From positions 42,072,466 to 42,136,465 of the forward strand of contig OY997661.1 in the NCBI GenBank assembly GCA_963921795.1: a DNA stretch of 64,000 nt, given 5' to 3'. Within the stretch, counting starts at the first letter, position 1. Each line of letters begins with the position of its first letter. The position numbers and the translations under genes were made by a program. The notes below the pieces were generated by a model. The model was not told where the DNA came from. It ran no database searches and saw only the letters and a program-made list of their open reading frames with translations. This DNA comes from Nannobrachium achirus. Taxonomy: Eukaryota; Chordata; Actinopteri; Myctophiformes; Myctophidae. Shown here piece by piece: positions 10,436 to 21,905 of the stretch.

Positions 10436-10811
10436 CGCGAGTTTCTAAATTCTAGGAGAGCAAAGGCAAAACCACGCCCCGGACTCATTTTTGAAGCTTG
10501 TGATTGGCTGAACCGGACGTAGGGAGCGCTCCGTTGTAGTCACTTGGACCGCGCGAGGTGCACCAAACGTTGCGTTTATCGTGCGCTTGCCCAGGCCTGG
10601 GCATAAATATAACGATTGCATTCACCACGGCTTCGTAACTCGCGCGGCCCTGGCCCGCTCTTCGCGGCCACTCGCGCCTGCGGCGCTCGGGGGCGAAGAG
10701 CAGGACCAAGGTCCGCTGGCCTTCGCGCCGCTTGCAATGTCGTGGACAATAACTGAATGTCGTTGAAAACGAGCGCTCCTTGCCTGCGCTCTCCTAGAAT
10801 TTAGAAACTCG
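10436..10811. mobile_element. GC-rich inverted-repeat element with 9-11 bp direct flanks (Mutator-like?)
   Basis: GCGAGTTTCTAAATTCTAGG at the left is inverted at the right (CCTAGAATTTAGAAACTCG). The element is flanked by CTTCCTGTT at 10427-10435 and 10812-10820. The interior is GC-rich, unlike the surrounding DNA. A 9-11 bp duplication fits Mutator-like elements better than hAT. No transposase. Confidence 0.65.
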
Positions 10812-10845
10812 CTTCCTGTTCATAGCATCAGTCAGTCTAGCTGCT

Positions 10846-10877
10846 GTGTGCGTGTGTGTGTGTGTGTGCGTGTGTGC

Positions 10878-10968
<91 letters not shown>

Positions 10969-10985
10969 TGTGTGTGTGTGTGTGT
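10846..10985. repeat. TG / TGCG compound microsatellite
   Basis: TG-rich ends around about 17 TGCG units. Confidence 0.97.
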
Positions 10986-10986
10986 C

Positions 10987-11205
10987 AGGAAATACAACAC
11001 CTCTGCCTTAACACCTCTTAAGCTATGTGGCCCAAACACCCCCGCCCAGGATATACCCCCCCCCCCCATAAGTGCAACATGCAAGGCCTATTTTTCTAGG
11101 TATTGAAACTAAATGTTGACCACAGATTGACCATATATAGTCATGTTTCATGAGAACAAGGTGTTACTGCCAGTAAGTTGGCTGTTCTACGTAGGTGTTT
11201 GTTTG
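10987..11205. repeat. microsatellite-linked dispersed repeat, copy 2
   Basis: Matches 8353-8575 (AAGTGCAACATGCAAGGCCT, CATGTTTCATGAGAACAAGG, CTACGTAGGTGTT), again directly after a TG-type array. Confidence 0.6.
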
Positions 11206-11334
11206 TCCCTCCTGGCAATACTACTTTCAAAATGTTGATATGGGTGTCTCAGTAAACAGCGTGAGGTGTCCATACCCATACCAATACGATTTTAGATGAA
11301 TCCATATCCACATACGTACACATACACATACAAA

Positions 11335-11530
11335 AATTTGTTTCGAGTAAATGTACCCCCATTGATTCCGGATGGGGACCCGTTTCTAAACGAATGGGGG
11401 TACATTTATTGTTATCAAATTTTTGTCTTAGGAATGCGACAAAAAACAAAAAATATTATTGAACTCTAGTCTCCATGGCGTGACTAATCAATAGAAAAAA
11501 AGTCATTTTGGGGGTGAACTACTCCTTTAT
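11335..11530. mobile_element. truncated TTAAAGGAGTAGTTCA-family MITE
   Basis: Only the centre and right arm remain: TTGATTCCGGATGGGGACCC then GACTAATCAATAG and GTGAACTACTCCTTTA. Compare the full copy at 3830-4133. Confidence 0.75.
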
Positions 11531-11588
11531 GGCCGGGAGCAACCTGTGTGTCACATTAGTATTTGCTCTACATATAGGAACATAATTT

Positions 11589-11625
<37 letters not shown>

Positions 11626-11783
11626 GTGTAAAATTGTGTGTTGTGTGTGTTATTGCGTAACATCTATCACAATCTATATCACAGTTACAACACAACACAA
11701 TAAAATAACAATAAAAAAAATATATTAAAAAAAAGAAGCAAAATGCACCACGCCCAAATGCTCAGTTTCTGACATACAGACAT

Positions 11784-12128
11784 GTGCGCCAATGGTTCCA
11801 CAGTCTAGATGAGAACCTGACAGAACTGCATGTAGGGTCCGTTATAACAGTGATGTTAACTGACTCAGATTCCCTACACATAAACCTGTACATTAGGTTG
11901 CGTAGCAAAGCAGAGCAGGTGGGCACCGACACTGACAAACATCTGGCTTGTACTGCAGCTTCTCTGAGCTCTCAGCAGCAGCCTCATACAGTCATTATAG
12001 GCCACTGTGAGTCGTCTGATGCTACCTTGCCTGTGGTGACACCAAAGGGTGGCAAAGGAGATATATCTTTGGAGGTGTGTAACATTGTGTGTTGTGTTGG
12101 TTATTGTGTTACAGATGGAGGTGTTTGA
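11784..12128 (+). other. unrecognised 114-codon open frame
   Basis: A frame of ordinary composition without repeats or a known motif. It is followed by GTGTAACATTG-type sequence like the region at 11600-11660. I do not recognise it. It could be a decayed exon or chance; no splice partners are evident. Confidence 0.2.
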
Positions 12129-12256
12129 GCGGGGAAGAGAAGAAGAATTCATGGTAACAACTTCAAGTTCACAGCTAGCAGACTCACAATTAATGTATTA
12201 TAAGCAGTCAGTAATGAGATAAGTCTGGTTTTCCGAGGCTAGTATACCGGTACCAC

Positions 12257-12303
12257 TTTATTCCAAAGCGCTTTATATACGTAGATTGTGCATTACATTC
12301 ACC

Positions 12304-12361
<58 letters not shown>

Positions 12362-12410
12362 TTCATACGCCGATGGCGGAGGAAACCATGCAAGGAGCAA
12401 TTAGGGGGGG
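12257..12410. mobile_element. dispersed fish repeat with internal CA array
   Basis: CCAAAGCGCTTTATATACG, ACATTCACCCATTCACACAC and CGCCGATGGCGGAGGAAACC with GCAAGGAGCAATTAG are wordings I recall from a common teleost interspersed repeat. The CA run is at 12308-12356. The class is not certain. Confidence 0.55.
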
Positions 12411-12581
12411 CCTACAGACACTAGACTGCAAAAGCTTTGACGACCATGCAGTCTTATGCAAAGGTTAAATGTAATTTAAATTGCATGTTATTTAGACAGA
12501 TGCCAGTTTGATTTGGCATTCAATAATTTGTATAGTTTCAATGTATTGTACACATATTACATATTTTTGATATGTTTAGAC

Positions 12582-13038
12582 CAGGGCTACTCAACTTAAG
12601 ATGGCTCAGGGGCCACTCAGCAAAATACCAAAAGTCTAAGGGCCTCAAGCTTAAAATGATTGTCTACTAGACAATCATTTGTCTAGAACAATGTCTAGAC
12701 AATGATTTTGCAACACACAACATAAGTAGTCAAAGAATTTAGGAAACACACAGAAAACAGACACATTTACTATCTATAAGATAAGGCCAAACCTCATTGA
12801 ACAAAAATATTGTCATGATGAACAAACAAAATAGCAAAAAAAAAGAAAGAAAAAAGGCCTTGTCTTTAAAACAAGACAAAAATTGTTTCCTAGTGGCTTT
12901 GGAGAGAAATGTATTCAAAATAATTTGTCCACACTGAAAGTAGACTAAATATATTTTTATTGGTATAACCATGACGGGCCGCATAGACATGCTGCAGGGG
13001 CCGAATGCGGCCCATGGGCCTCAGGTTGAATAGCACTG
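12582..13038. mobile_element. hAT MITE, ends CAGGGCTACTCAAC, TSD GTTTAGAC
   Basis: 457 bp, CAGGGCTACTCAACTTAAG to GGTTGAATAGCACTG, with a perfect 8-bp duplication at 12574-12581 and 13039-13046. Contains GGGCCGCATAG/GCGGCCCATGG wording typical of hAT non-autonomous elements. Confidence 0.92.
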
Positions 13039-13063
13039 GTTTAGACTGATGATAGGCTCTTGG

Positions 13064-13338
13064 TTTACCTATCGTCATTGTCGGGTGGAAACCTCGTATC
13101 TCCAAGTTTCAAATGTGTAAGTTATTTCTCAAAGTAAAGCCCTGCTTCGTCATACAAGGCCGTCGCACAAAGGTAGTGAAAACAGCAGATCTACAAGCAC
13201 ACAACGCCTCACACCGCGAGGCGTTGTGTGCTTGTAGATTGGCTGTTTTCACTAGTTTAAATCATTTTTAAAATGATAAATGCAAAACGAATGGTTTTGG
13301 ACATACAAGGTTTTCACCCGACAACGACGCTATCCTAG
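13064..13338. mobile_element. solo copy of the TCGTC-ended palindromic module
   Basis: ATCGTCATTGTCGGGTGGAA at the left is matched inverted at the right (CACCCGACAACGACG). In the middle is the shared palindrome (13175-13253, arms with GAAAACAGCAGATCTACAAG). The same module is nested in the CAGGGACGTGCTGG family and in the element at 41222-41790. Confidence 0.7.
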
Positions 13339-13452
13339 ATTACCGAGGCACTAAACTGTCTCTATGCATTTGATGTATTACATTTATCCCGCTTACTGTA
13401 AGTATCTTACAGTAGACTTCCAACAGGCCACATGGACTTAAGGTACAGTAGG

Positions 13453-13845
13453 CTAGGGATGGGACGATAAGCGATGTTATCGTTTATCGTGATAAAAAAA
13501 ACACTCACGATAATCGTATCGTGGAGATTTAATTTATCGTGATATCGTCCTCCGTCATGCACTGGGATCAATTCACCTTTTATTTGCTGAGCTGCATATC
13601 TGGTACGATTTAAACCCACTGTAATTGGTAAAAGGTACTTTCTCTCTTCTACTTTCTTTTTTCACTCTCTGTCAGATGTCTTTGGCAAAAAATAGCCCAT
13701 CTACAAGCTCACTAGGCGTCGCATTGCAACGCGTTGTGAGCTTGTAGATCGGCTATTTTTTGGCAAATGTTCCGCCCCAGGACAATGGGTTTCGATGATC
13801 ACGATAATATCGTAAATCGCGATTTCTTTTGTGGTTTTTCTGGTT
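13453..13845. mobile_element. AT-rich element with ATCGTGATA motifs and the shared palindrome
   Basis: Starts GGGATGGGACGATAAGCGAT and carries repeated TATCGTGATA motifs. The palindrome sits at 13681-13767. The right boundary is near AATATCGTAAATCGCGATTT. Ends resemble hAT elements, but the target duplication is not visible. Confidence 0.5.
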
Positions 13846-13976
13846 TTTCTTTTCAAAGAGATACAATAATCATTCCCTGTGCGACAGGTCGCGGAGATAA
13901 CGTTTCAATGGACAAAATGGTTATTAGAGGGCTACGCTTTTCTCAAAGATCATTCTGCACGTCATACTACATACAG

Positions 13977-14423
13977 CAAGGGTCTTCAACAGGGGGTCTG
14001 GGACCCCTAGGGAGTCCTCAGAGTTACTACAGGGGGTCCTCCAAATCTTCCAATCACTTGAACCCTAGTGTCCATATTCTGAGAACTGTAGCCAAAAATA
14101 GCAGATCTACAAGCTCACAACGCCTCACGCTGCAAGGCGTTGTGAGCTTGTAGATTGGCTATTTTCAGCAAAGGTTTGGTGTAGAGGGGGAAAAGAGCAG
14201 ACTAAGTACAGAGTAAAAGGTCAAGTTTATTAGGTTATGACGGCTCAAGTGGTTAAAAATCTGAAAACACAAATTGACATTAATCCAAAATACACTGATG
14301 ATTGTGCTGTCAAATGATCATGAAACTCTATGGAATCCATGACTATGAAAAGGTTGCGGGGGTCCCTGCTTCATCTCTCACTCAACTAAGGGGTCCTTGG
14401 CCTGAAAACGTTGAAGACCCCTG
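13977..14423. mobile_element. hAT MITE, CAGGGGTCTTCAAC family, TSD ACATACAG
   Basis: 447 bp. Left end CAAGGGTCTTCAACAGG, right end GTTGAAGACCCCTG, with a perfect duplication at 13969-13976 and 14424-14431. Shared palindrome at 14091-14169. Confidence 0.93.
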
Positions 14424-14824
14424 ACATACAGTATATGGTGGTGTAACACGGTAGAACACACCACTGAATAAAACCATGAAAAAGCCCTTAGAGCGGATTG
14501 CATGGGCCTACAGTAGGTCACATCTCACAAGGTGAAAATCACGTAAGTCTATAATCTTTGCATCAAGCGTGCACTGCACAAGCAGAAGTCATGACCCAGG
14601 CAGAATACTGTACACCGCAGTGATGTCTCCATGTTGCAAATCATTTGGCAATCGATTGATGTTTTACAAAACCCAAGTTCCTACACTTCAGGATGTCACG
14701 GTGGCATTTGTGGAACATACATGACATGTGTCCTCGTTCTGATGTTGTAATCTATAATACAGTAAACGGGTTGTTTTTGCTACTAGTCCAAAACCAAATG
14801 ATATTTATTTTTTCTAAACAAACA

Positions 14825-15208
14825 TTTAAAGGAGCTGTGGTCAACTTTTTCTTGACTAAAGACGGACGCTAAAATAAAAATAATGTTTAGAAAATATTGT
14901 ATATGTGTTTCAATTCAAAAATGACCACAAAAACGTAAAATAATGATAAAATAATCATTTTGGCCATTATCAGGCTGACTTTGTTTATATCCCTCTTCTA
15001 TTCTTTTATATGGATTGATAAGGGATGTAAACAAAGTCAGCCTCACAACGGCCAAAATGATTATTTTATCATTATTTTACGCTTTTTGTGGTAATTTTTT
15101 TAAATTGACACATATATGAAGCTTAAACTTTTTTATAAAATATTTTCGACATTATCTTTGTTTTAGCTTTTTTCAAGAAAAAGTTGACTACAGTATAGCT
15201 CCTTTAAA
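14825..15208. mobile_element. palindromic MITE, ends TTTAAAGGAGCTGTGGTC
   Basis: A 384-bp fold-back: AAAATAATGATAAAATAATC and GGCTGACTTTGTTTA appear inverted in the right half. The right end reads GACTACAGTATAGCTCC where the left arm predicts GACCACAGCTCC, a 5-base insertion making TACAGTA. Confidence 0.8.
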
Positions 15209-15710
15209 TAAGGAATGAATTACTCATTTGAAGGTTTTTGGAATCTACATAGTGCCTTGTTATTCAGTCCAAGGTGAAAACCAAAATTATAAATTCACTG
15301 AAAACAACAAACAACGTTTGACGTATGTTTGATTTTCAGCATGTGTTGGGACATGCTGGTGTGCAAGACTCCCCAAAAATGATTGCACACAGAACGTGAG
15401 ATGAAGTAAGAACTCGCATGTGTCCATACATCTGTGAAAAAGATCACAGCACTCAAGGAAGTGATTTGATCAAACGGAAATGCACAATGGGGAGAGGATG
15501 TGGTGATTGTGGCCAGTTAAGTGCCGCCCTTTGGGCACCTCACCAAAACTCACCAAGCAGCTTCAAGAATAACCATGCGAGAGATCTATTCAAACATACA
15601 GGTCAACCAAGACAATAAATCATCACTACAAAAGTAGTAAAGGCAACAGAAACACTTTACAATACAAATCTACATTTTACTGTAGCAGTTCCAGGTAGTG
15701 TATTGTTAGC

Positions 15711-15895
15711 CTATAGGGTGTGCCAAATGTAGTTCTAAGAGCGGCCATTTCTTGGGTAAACACAGCCTTACACAGGTGTTCTGATTGGAGTAAAGCATTA
15801 GTTCTATGCAATCAAACAACTGAAACACCTGTGTTTTTACCCAAGAAATGGCCGCTAAGGACTACAATGACGTAGCCGCTGGCACACACTATAGG
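15711..15895. mobile_element. short palindromic MITE, ends CTATAGGGTGTGCC
   Basis: GCGGCCATTTCTTGGGTAAA and its inverse frame a roughly 60-base centre. Outer ends CTATAGGGTGTGCC and GGCACACACTATAG. About 185 bp. Confidence 0.7.
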
Positions 15896-15944
15896 GCTGT
15901 ATTTTGGTACCAGCTCCCGGGCTTCGCTGTTACTACATGTCATC

Positions 15945-16060
15945 TGTTCGACACCCAACCCTAACCCTTACCCTAAACCTAACCTCCGTGGGGTGAGTCG
16001 CTAACCCTCCCGACGCTCCTTTGTCGAACTGGCGGTCGTTCGAAAGAGCGAGATTCCCCC
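15945..16060. repeat. telomere-like CCCTAA-bearing repeat, copy 1
   Basis: AACCCTAACCCTTACCCTAA between GTTCGACACC and TGTCGAACTGG motifs. Comparable cores occur at 34855-35040, 47625-47800, 60665-60810 and 63000-63200. Confidence 0.6.
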
Positions 16061-16070
16061 CCAGCTCCTA

Positions 16071-16254
16071 TTCCTTAACTTAAAGGCCTGTCCATAATGT
16101 CTCCAACCAACAAACCTTTCGTCGGAGAGTTCCGTCTTTCCGACGTGCAGCTTTCCGAACTCTAATTCGGGGTAATGCTTTTCAGAGGATGCGAGTGACG
16201 CCATTTTGTAACCGGTAGTCGGAGACAGTTCGGACCGGCCTTTAAGTTAAGGCA
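16071..16254. mobile_element. short inverted-repeat element, ends CCTTAACTTAAAGGCC
   Basis: CCTTAACTTAAAGGCCTGTC at the left and GGCCTTTAAGTTAAGG at the right, about 184 bp. The internal short frame is not recognised. Confidence 0.6.
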
Positions 16255-16449
16255 TAAGTCAAAAATAGAGCCCTCGAATGTCTAACATTTAAAGCTATGG
16301 CCTATTTGCAGGAAAGAAACTGAGGCAATCCAGGTACTCAAGGTTAAAAAGAGGAACAAGCCTTTCTGATTTAATAAAGAATTGTTCCTCTTTTTGGCAG
16401 TTGCCTTTTTAATTTAATAAAGGCTTCTTCCTCTTTCTGACCTCGAGTG

Positions 16450-16968
16450 CAGGGGCGTCAATTGGGTATGGCAGGGGTATGCAGCTGCCATACCCTGTGT
16501 CCAGGGGGGGAAATAAAAGTAACTTTTAAATATAAATCCACGATTGTCTCTTTGTCTATCTGTTCTGGTTATTATGTTGTTAAATTACAGTAAAATAACC
16601 ACAAATGCAAAATTTTACAAAATGGTCACTTTAAAAAGGTATAATTATATTCTCCACACTTGTATTCTCCCCATCTTGACAGAATGGTATATTCCCAGGT
16701 TCCGCAGGTCAGCTGCACAGGTGCAATTCATAAATGTTAATTGTGGCACGTTTACTAACATGCCAAGTTTAGCTACACTTGAACAACTGTTCCAGGCTGC
16801 CATATCCAGCCCAAGAAACCATAGAAACAGGGGAAAATTAGAATGTACTTCTTAAAATAAATGTATCATGCCTGTTGCTAAGGTATGGCAACATGACTGG
16901 TGTCTTGCGCGTGTGCAAGACACCAGTCATGTTGCCATACCTTAGCTTTTTCTGAACTGGCGCCACTG
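16450..16968. mobile_element. hAT MITE, CAGGGGCGTCAATTGGG family, TSD CTCGAGTG
   Basis: 519 bp, CAGGGGCGTCAATTGGG to CTGAACTGGCGCCACTG, perfect duplication at 16442-16449 and 16969-16976. It has its own sub-terminal hairpin (AAGGTATGGCAACATGACTG, inverted) rather than the shared palindrome. Confidence 0.93.
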
Positions 16969-17091
16969 CTCGAGTGCCTGGCTGGATCTCCTCAGTTTTT
17001 GAGCGGTGGTGACACCGTCTCCTATACGTGGCCGTGTGTGTGGGTATGTGTGTGTGTGTGTGCGTGTCTGTCTGTCTGTCTGTATGTAGCC

Positions 17092-17180
17092 TGCAGTACC
17101 TTTTCTGACCACACATGTTAAGGGAGGGGCGCTGTTGTTCAGGCCAGGCCAGGCAAGGCACACTCATTCACGCTCGCATG

Positions 17181-17267
<87 letters not shown>

Positions 17268-17270
17268 GCG
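17092..17270. repeat. CA-microsatellite-linked repeat, copy 2
   Basis: Leader GACCACACATGTTAAGGGAG and GCGCTGTTGTTCAGGCCA as at 9240-9280, then about 41 CA units (17184-17266). Confidence 0.7.
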
Positions 17271-17576
17271 CAGCCTCCACCGCTCAGTTCACACAAGTGT
17301 GATTTTTTTTCTTATGCATTGATCCTGTCTGATCAGTGAGCACCATCTACTCCCTTCACTATTTTTACCTCCTGTGAGCAACTGGTTTCCCTTGTTCTCT
17401 CTGACATATGGCCTATTTGTGTTGGATGGTAAAGTTCTATCGAGGCTGACAAGTCATTTCCTCTCTATAATTCTCTCTTCCATATTATTTCTTAAACTTC
17501 AATATTGAGAGCTCGCACATTTTTTTAAATCATTTTACACACATTATAATTGTTGTTGACCACAACAGTTTTGCTA

Positions 17577-18114
17577 TAGGGGTGTGTAACAATACATTTT
17601 AACAGCAATACGATACGCATCACGATACATGGTTGATGAAACGATACATGGACGATATTGGTTCATTCATAGCGATACCATATACCATTCAATGATTTAG
17701 CAAAAAAAAAAAAAAAAAAGAAAAGAAAATTAAATCTATGTGAAATGTATGGAGAGTGCAGCTTCTTTAAGGGAAAATATATTATGGATATGTAAATATG
17801 TAAACACTGATTATCTGGCAAATGCATGGATATTGTTGAACACATGTACAAACCTGCACCTTGACATGAACACAGAGATAAAATAAATGTTTATCTAACA
17901 TGTATTGATAAACTAAATGTAGCAACATGTAATGGAAAGGTAATTAAACCCCTCTCTCTCTCTCTCTTTTAAATTGCTAAATAACAAGTATAGAATTGAA
18001 ACAATCGATTATTTGCATTTCAAAATGATTCCATACGATAAAGTCAAGCGATATGATATTTTGCTGTTTGCAATGATATCGCAGATTTTTGCTGTAGTTA
18101 TCGTTACACGTCTA
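17577..18114. mobile_element. hAT-like element, ends TAGGGGTGTGTAAC
   Basis: 538 bp, TAGGGGTGTGTAACAATAC to ATCGTTACACGTCTA, flanked by TTTTGCTA and GTTTGCTA (7 of 8). The interior has repeated ACGATA-type motifs. Confidence 0.75.
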
Positions 18115-18929
18115 GTTTGCTACACGTTCTTTGCCTAAACATAATGGGGTATTGAGAGATTCATTAATTTGAAAGAATCTATACTGTTCCATAATGGTAT
18201 TTTGTTGTGCACATTTCTTATCTCTCTGTATGCATTTGACATAATCCTGATTACTTAATGGCAAAGCTGACATTTGTGTGTACCAGAGGCCTACACGAAG
18301 AAAAGGGGAGACCTGGTTAATCCCATGGGAGAAATGTATTTCTACCTTCACCCAGCTTATGGCTGCACAGATGTTCTGATAAGTGCTCAGAGTTTGGGGT
18401 TAGCTACCCATTCAGCTATGGCCACCCATACATGTTTCACTCAATAATTTTTGTCAATAATATAAGTTTTGTCAATAATATGAATCCTCAAGTACAATTA
18501 CTATTAAGCTAGGGAAAGGGAATTCTTCATGCTAGAATACATAAACTATTGTTGTCATTACAAATGTATTTTGGTTGGTTTACTTGCCCCATATTACATT
18601 ATCATAGAAAAAGTGCAACTTCCATATGCTGTAATAACCACCTCATTATGCAATGACTTATTACATAACGCATTGTTACACACATTGTAGGAACAGAACA
18701 CTTGATGGGAACAGAGAGAAAAGAAAGTAAACTGATGCTAGCCCATAGGTGGCGCTGTGGCATCACGACTAATTGAGCAACACAATCATCTGCTTGTCCT
18801 GTGAGCTCAACATTGCATCACATAAAAGACGAGATGTGTGACAGACATTACTGGCAATTAGACACATGTTTGCTTGCTTAACTTTCGACCATAAAGTGGG
18901 GGCCTGAACTCCACACAACCTGAATTACA

Positions 18930-19530
18930 GCCACATTGTTGTGTTTTGCTCACTTGAACATTCCTTCTGTTGGCGTGAGAAACACACAAGCAAAGAGAGA
19001 TAAATGATATCCTCCTATCCAAGGGTGTCGCACCAAATTCTGGGCCCTGGGTACGAGGATTCACTCACTTTTTGTGCTTTAACCATTGAATAAATAGCAG
19101 ATATACTTGCAGATCTGCTATTTTTGACAAATCGTGAAAGTTTGTGCGGCGTCTGAATATTTCAAATCCTTTCTATGTCGGTGGTGCTCAAATATTTTCA
19201 TGTGAAGGAGCCCCAAATTGATATGTATATTTGGCCACGGACCCCCATCTCAAAATATTTAGTTCCAGGGAACCCTCAAGAAGCAAAATTTGAGTTACAA
19301 ATGTTCGCTTAAAAAATACATATATTCAAACATTTGCACACATTTTCAAGACTTTAAAAAAATTGCAGATCTACAAGCTGGCAGTGCGGCCCTCGGTGCC
19401 GCGCTGTGAGCTTGTCAGCTTGTAGATCTGTGTGACGCCTGAATATCAACCACATTGTTGTGTTTTGCTCACTTGAACATTCCTCGTTGGCGTGAGAAAA
19501 ACGCAAGCAAAGAGAGATGAAATGATAACC
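18930..19530. repeat. direct duplication flanking a hAT element
   Basis: CACATTGTTGTGTTTTGCTC and the next ~65 bases (18930-19010) recur at 19450-19530. Between them is a reversed CAGGGGCGTC-family element beginning CAAGGGTGTCGCACCAAATT at 19020. It has a centre-deleted palindrome (19092-19125) and a second palindrome (19362-19430). Confidence 0.6.
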
Positions 19531-21194
19531 TTAACATCGGTATCAATAATGACAGGGGGGAGGACCAAACAGACTTGCCATAGCCTAGAGACAACGAAGA
19601 GACAACCTTCTTCCTGCATGGGTAGGCAGGGGCGTCACAAGGGGGGGGGGAGTGGGACTGAGTTACTAGGGCCCAAGGTGGAGGGGGCCTTCATTATTTT
19701 ATACTTTAGCAATTGAAAAATAGCAGATATACAAGCTCACAGCGCGGCACTCGGTGCCGCGCTGCGAGCTTGTAGATCTGCTATTTTTGAAAAGTCATGA
19801 AAATGCGTGCAAATCTTTGAATATGTGTTTTTTTTTAAGCGAACATTTGTAACTCAGATTTTGCTTCTGGGGGGTCCCTGGAACTAAATGTTTTGAGATG
19901 GGGGTCCGTGGCCAAATACATATCATTTTGGGGGTCCTTCACATGAAAAAGTTTGAGCACCACTGACATAGAAACATTGTTTTATCAAAAAGCCTTGGAA
20001 GCAGGGCCGGATGTAAGCTCTAGTAGTAGGTGGGGCGAGAGGAAATGCCAGGGGGGCAACCTTTTTAGGGGGTCATAACGCCAGAAATGCATAAAAACCT
20101 ATGCATTTTGGCACACTTAAGCCCCTTTTCGACTGCAGCTTTAGCACCACACCACACCACACTACACCACACCACACCGCACCACATAAAAATATCTACA
20201 TTTTCCATTACACAAAAGTACCCCTATTGGTAAGAAACAAATGGACCCTTTTAACTGTGATTATAATACCAGCTACATATTACACGTTTTCTGCCCACAT
20301 AAACGCAACCATGTCACAGCTCACCCCACATTTTCTCTGCCAACCTAAACTATACCTTGCCCACACAACTAGGAAGCAATGGCAGTTACAGCCCTCTTTG
20401 TGTATACATGTGACCTGACGGTCGCTTATCTCCCGATTAGGGAGTCTTACTGGTTATAATACAATATAAATTAGTATTACAACTATCCTAAATTATACAG
20501 TAATACACTATAATGGATTATAACTGAGATTATAATACACTATAAAGTATTAATGTATTACTATGAGAATTATAATACACTATAGATTATAATAGTGGTT
20601 ATAACACAATAGAATCTATTATCATGTATTACAACTATATCCTGGTGGTCTAAATGAAAAGTCAGAGAGTGATCAGTCATTATGAAGTGTTTGGCCCTGT
20701 TTGGCCTAGCTCAGACCTACTCTAGAGTGGATACTTTTTAGTACCACGTTTAGTACCACCTTCACACCACTCTACCCAGGTCCTTGTAGTGGAAAACCTG
20801 GCACAAGTGGGTGGTGTGGTGTGGAGTGGTGTGGTGTTGGGCCTGTGGAAAATGGGCTTTATACCAATGACACACCATGCTGTGTACAGTACAAGTCACA
20901 GAACTTAAGAAATAAAATACACAAAAAAGTAAAAAAAAACAAAAAAACAACAAAAGGTTAAAGAAATGATAAATAATGTGATAGACAAAAGGCAGACATG
21001 TTACTGGTGTGATAGCTATATAAACTGATGTGATTGACAAATGATACTATAAACTGATATAGATATAGATTGATACACTGATATGACACTTGATAGATGA
21101 TAAATATGATACTGGATAGATTGAGACACTGAGATGACACTAGATGGATGATAGATATGATACTGGAAGGATAGATTGATATGACACTAGATAG

Positions 21195-21195
<1 letters not shown>

Positions 21196-21230
<35 letters not shown>

Positions 21231-21232
21231 TG
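21196..21232. repeat. GACA microsatellite
   Basis: About nine ACAG units directly after the transposase remnant. Confidence 0.95.
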
Positions 21233-21261
21233 ACACTAGACAGACAATGACATTGTCATTA

Positions 21262-21905
21262 TTTCCTCCAAATTTGCGACAAGGAAAACAAAAGCACGCA
21301 TCTACTGTAGCTTCACTGAATATTCCAGCCATGGTCTTCCACGGTACCAGCCCGGGCTGAATGCGCGTGCCGTCTTGCCAAAATGACGTTTTGGAAACAC
21401 AAGATTAGCGGGCTGTGATGGTGCTGTTGTGCTTAAGCCAGTGCTGTTAGCAGCGGCCACTGCTGCGTCGTGTACGGCGAAGCTTTCAGGCTGTGTTGCG
21501 GTGGTTGTGGAACTCAATGGATCGGGTCGAGGAGCAGCAGGTCTACCCTCCTGCGTGCTGCTATCGGCGGCCGCTGCTGCGTTGCGAACGGCGACGCTTT
21601 CAGCTTGTGTTGCCGTGCTTGTGGAACTCAATTGGGGGTTAGGGTTTGGGTCGGGTCGAGGAGCAGCAGCTCTACCTCCTGCTCCCTGTGTGCTGTTATC
21701 GGCGGCCGCTGCTGCGTTGCGAACGGCGACGCTTTCAGCTTGTTGCCGTGCTTGTGGAACTCAATTGGGGGTTAGGGTTTGGGTCGGGTTGAGGAGCAGC
21801 TGTACCCCGAGTCGACGACGGCTCGGAGCCTGCCTCTGGACTGACTGGAGCCGTAGCAGCAGTGCTACTCGCGTCGCGAGGTTTAGAAACCAGAAATCGA
21901 CGCAT
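21262..21905 (-). pseudogene. hAT transposase N-terminal fragment (TTF-type zinc finger), frameshifted
   Basis: A probable start MRRFLVSKP (21905) is followed by an Ala/Pro/Thr-rich region made of about three tandem 113-134 bp units. Then comes the zf-TTF signature FPKRHFGKTARAFSPGW, then PWLEYSVKL, and, in another frame, DACFCFPCRKFG. Breaks seen: a 2-bp deletion near 21742 and a 5-bp insertion (TACAGTA on the minus strand) at 21303-21309 between the two zinc-finger halves. Beyond it lies a GACA repeat and no further transposase. Confidence 0.7.

Noticed and set aside
10581..10766. GC-rich frame as an exon or CpG-island promoter
   Set aside because: It is wholly inside an inverted-repeat element with direct flanking duplications.
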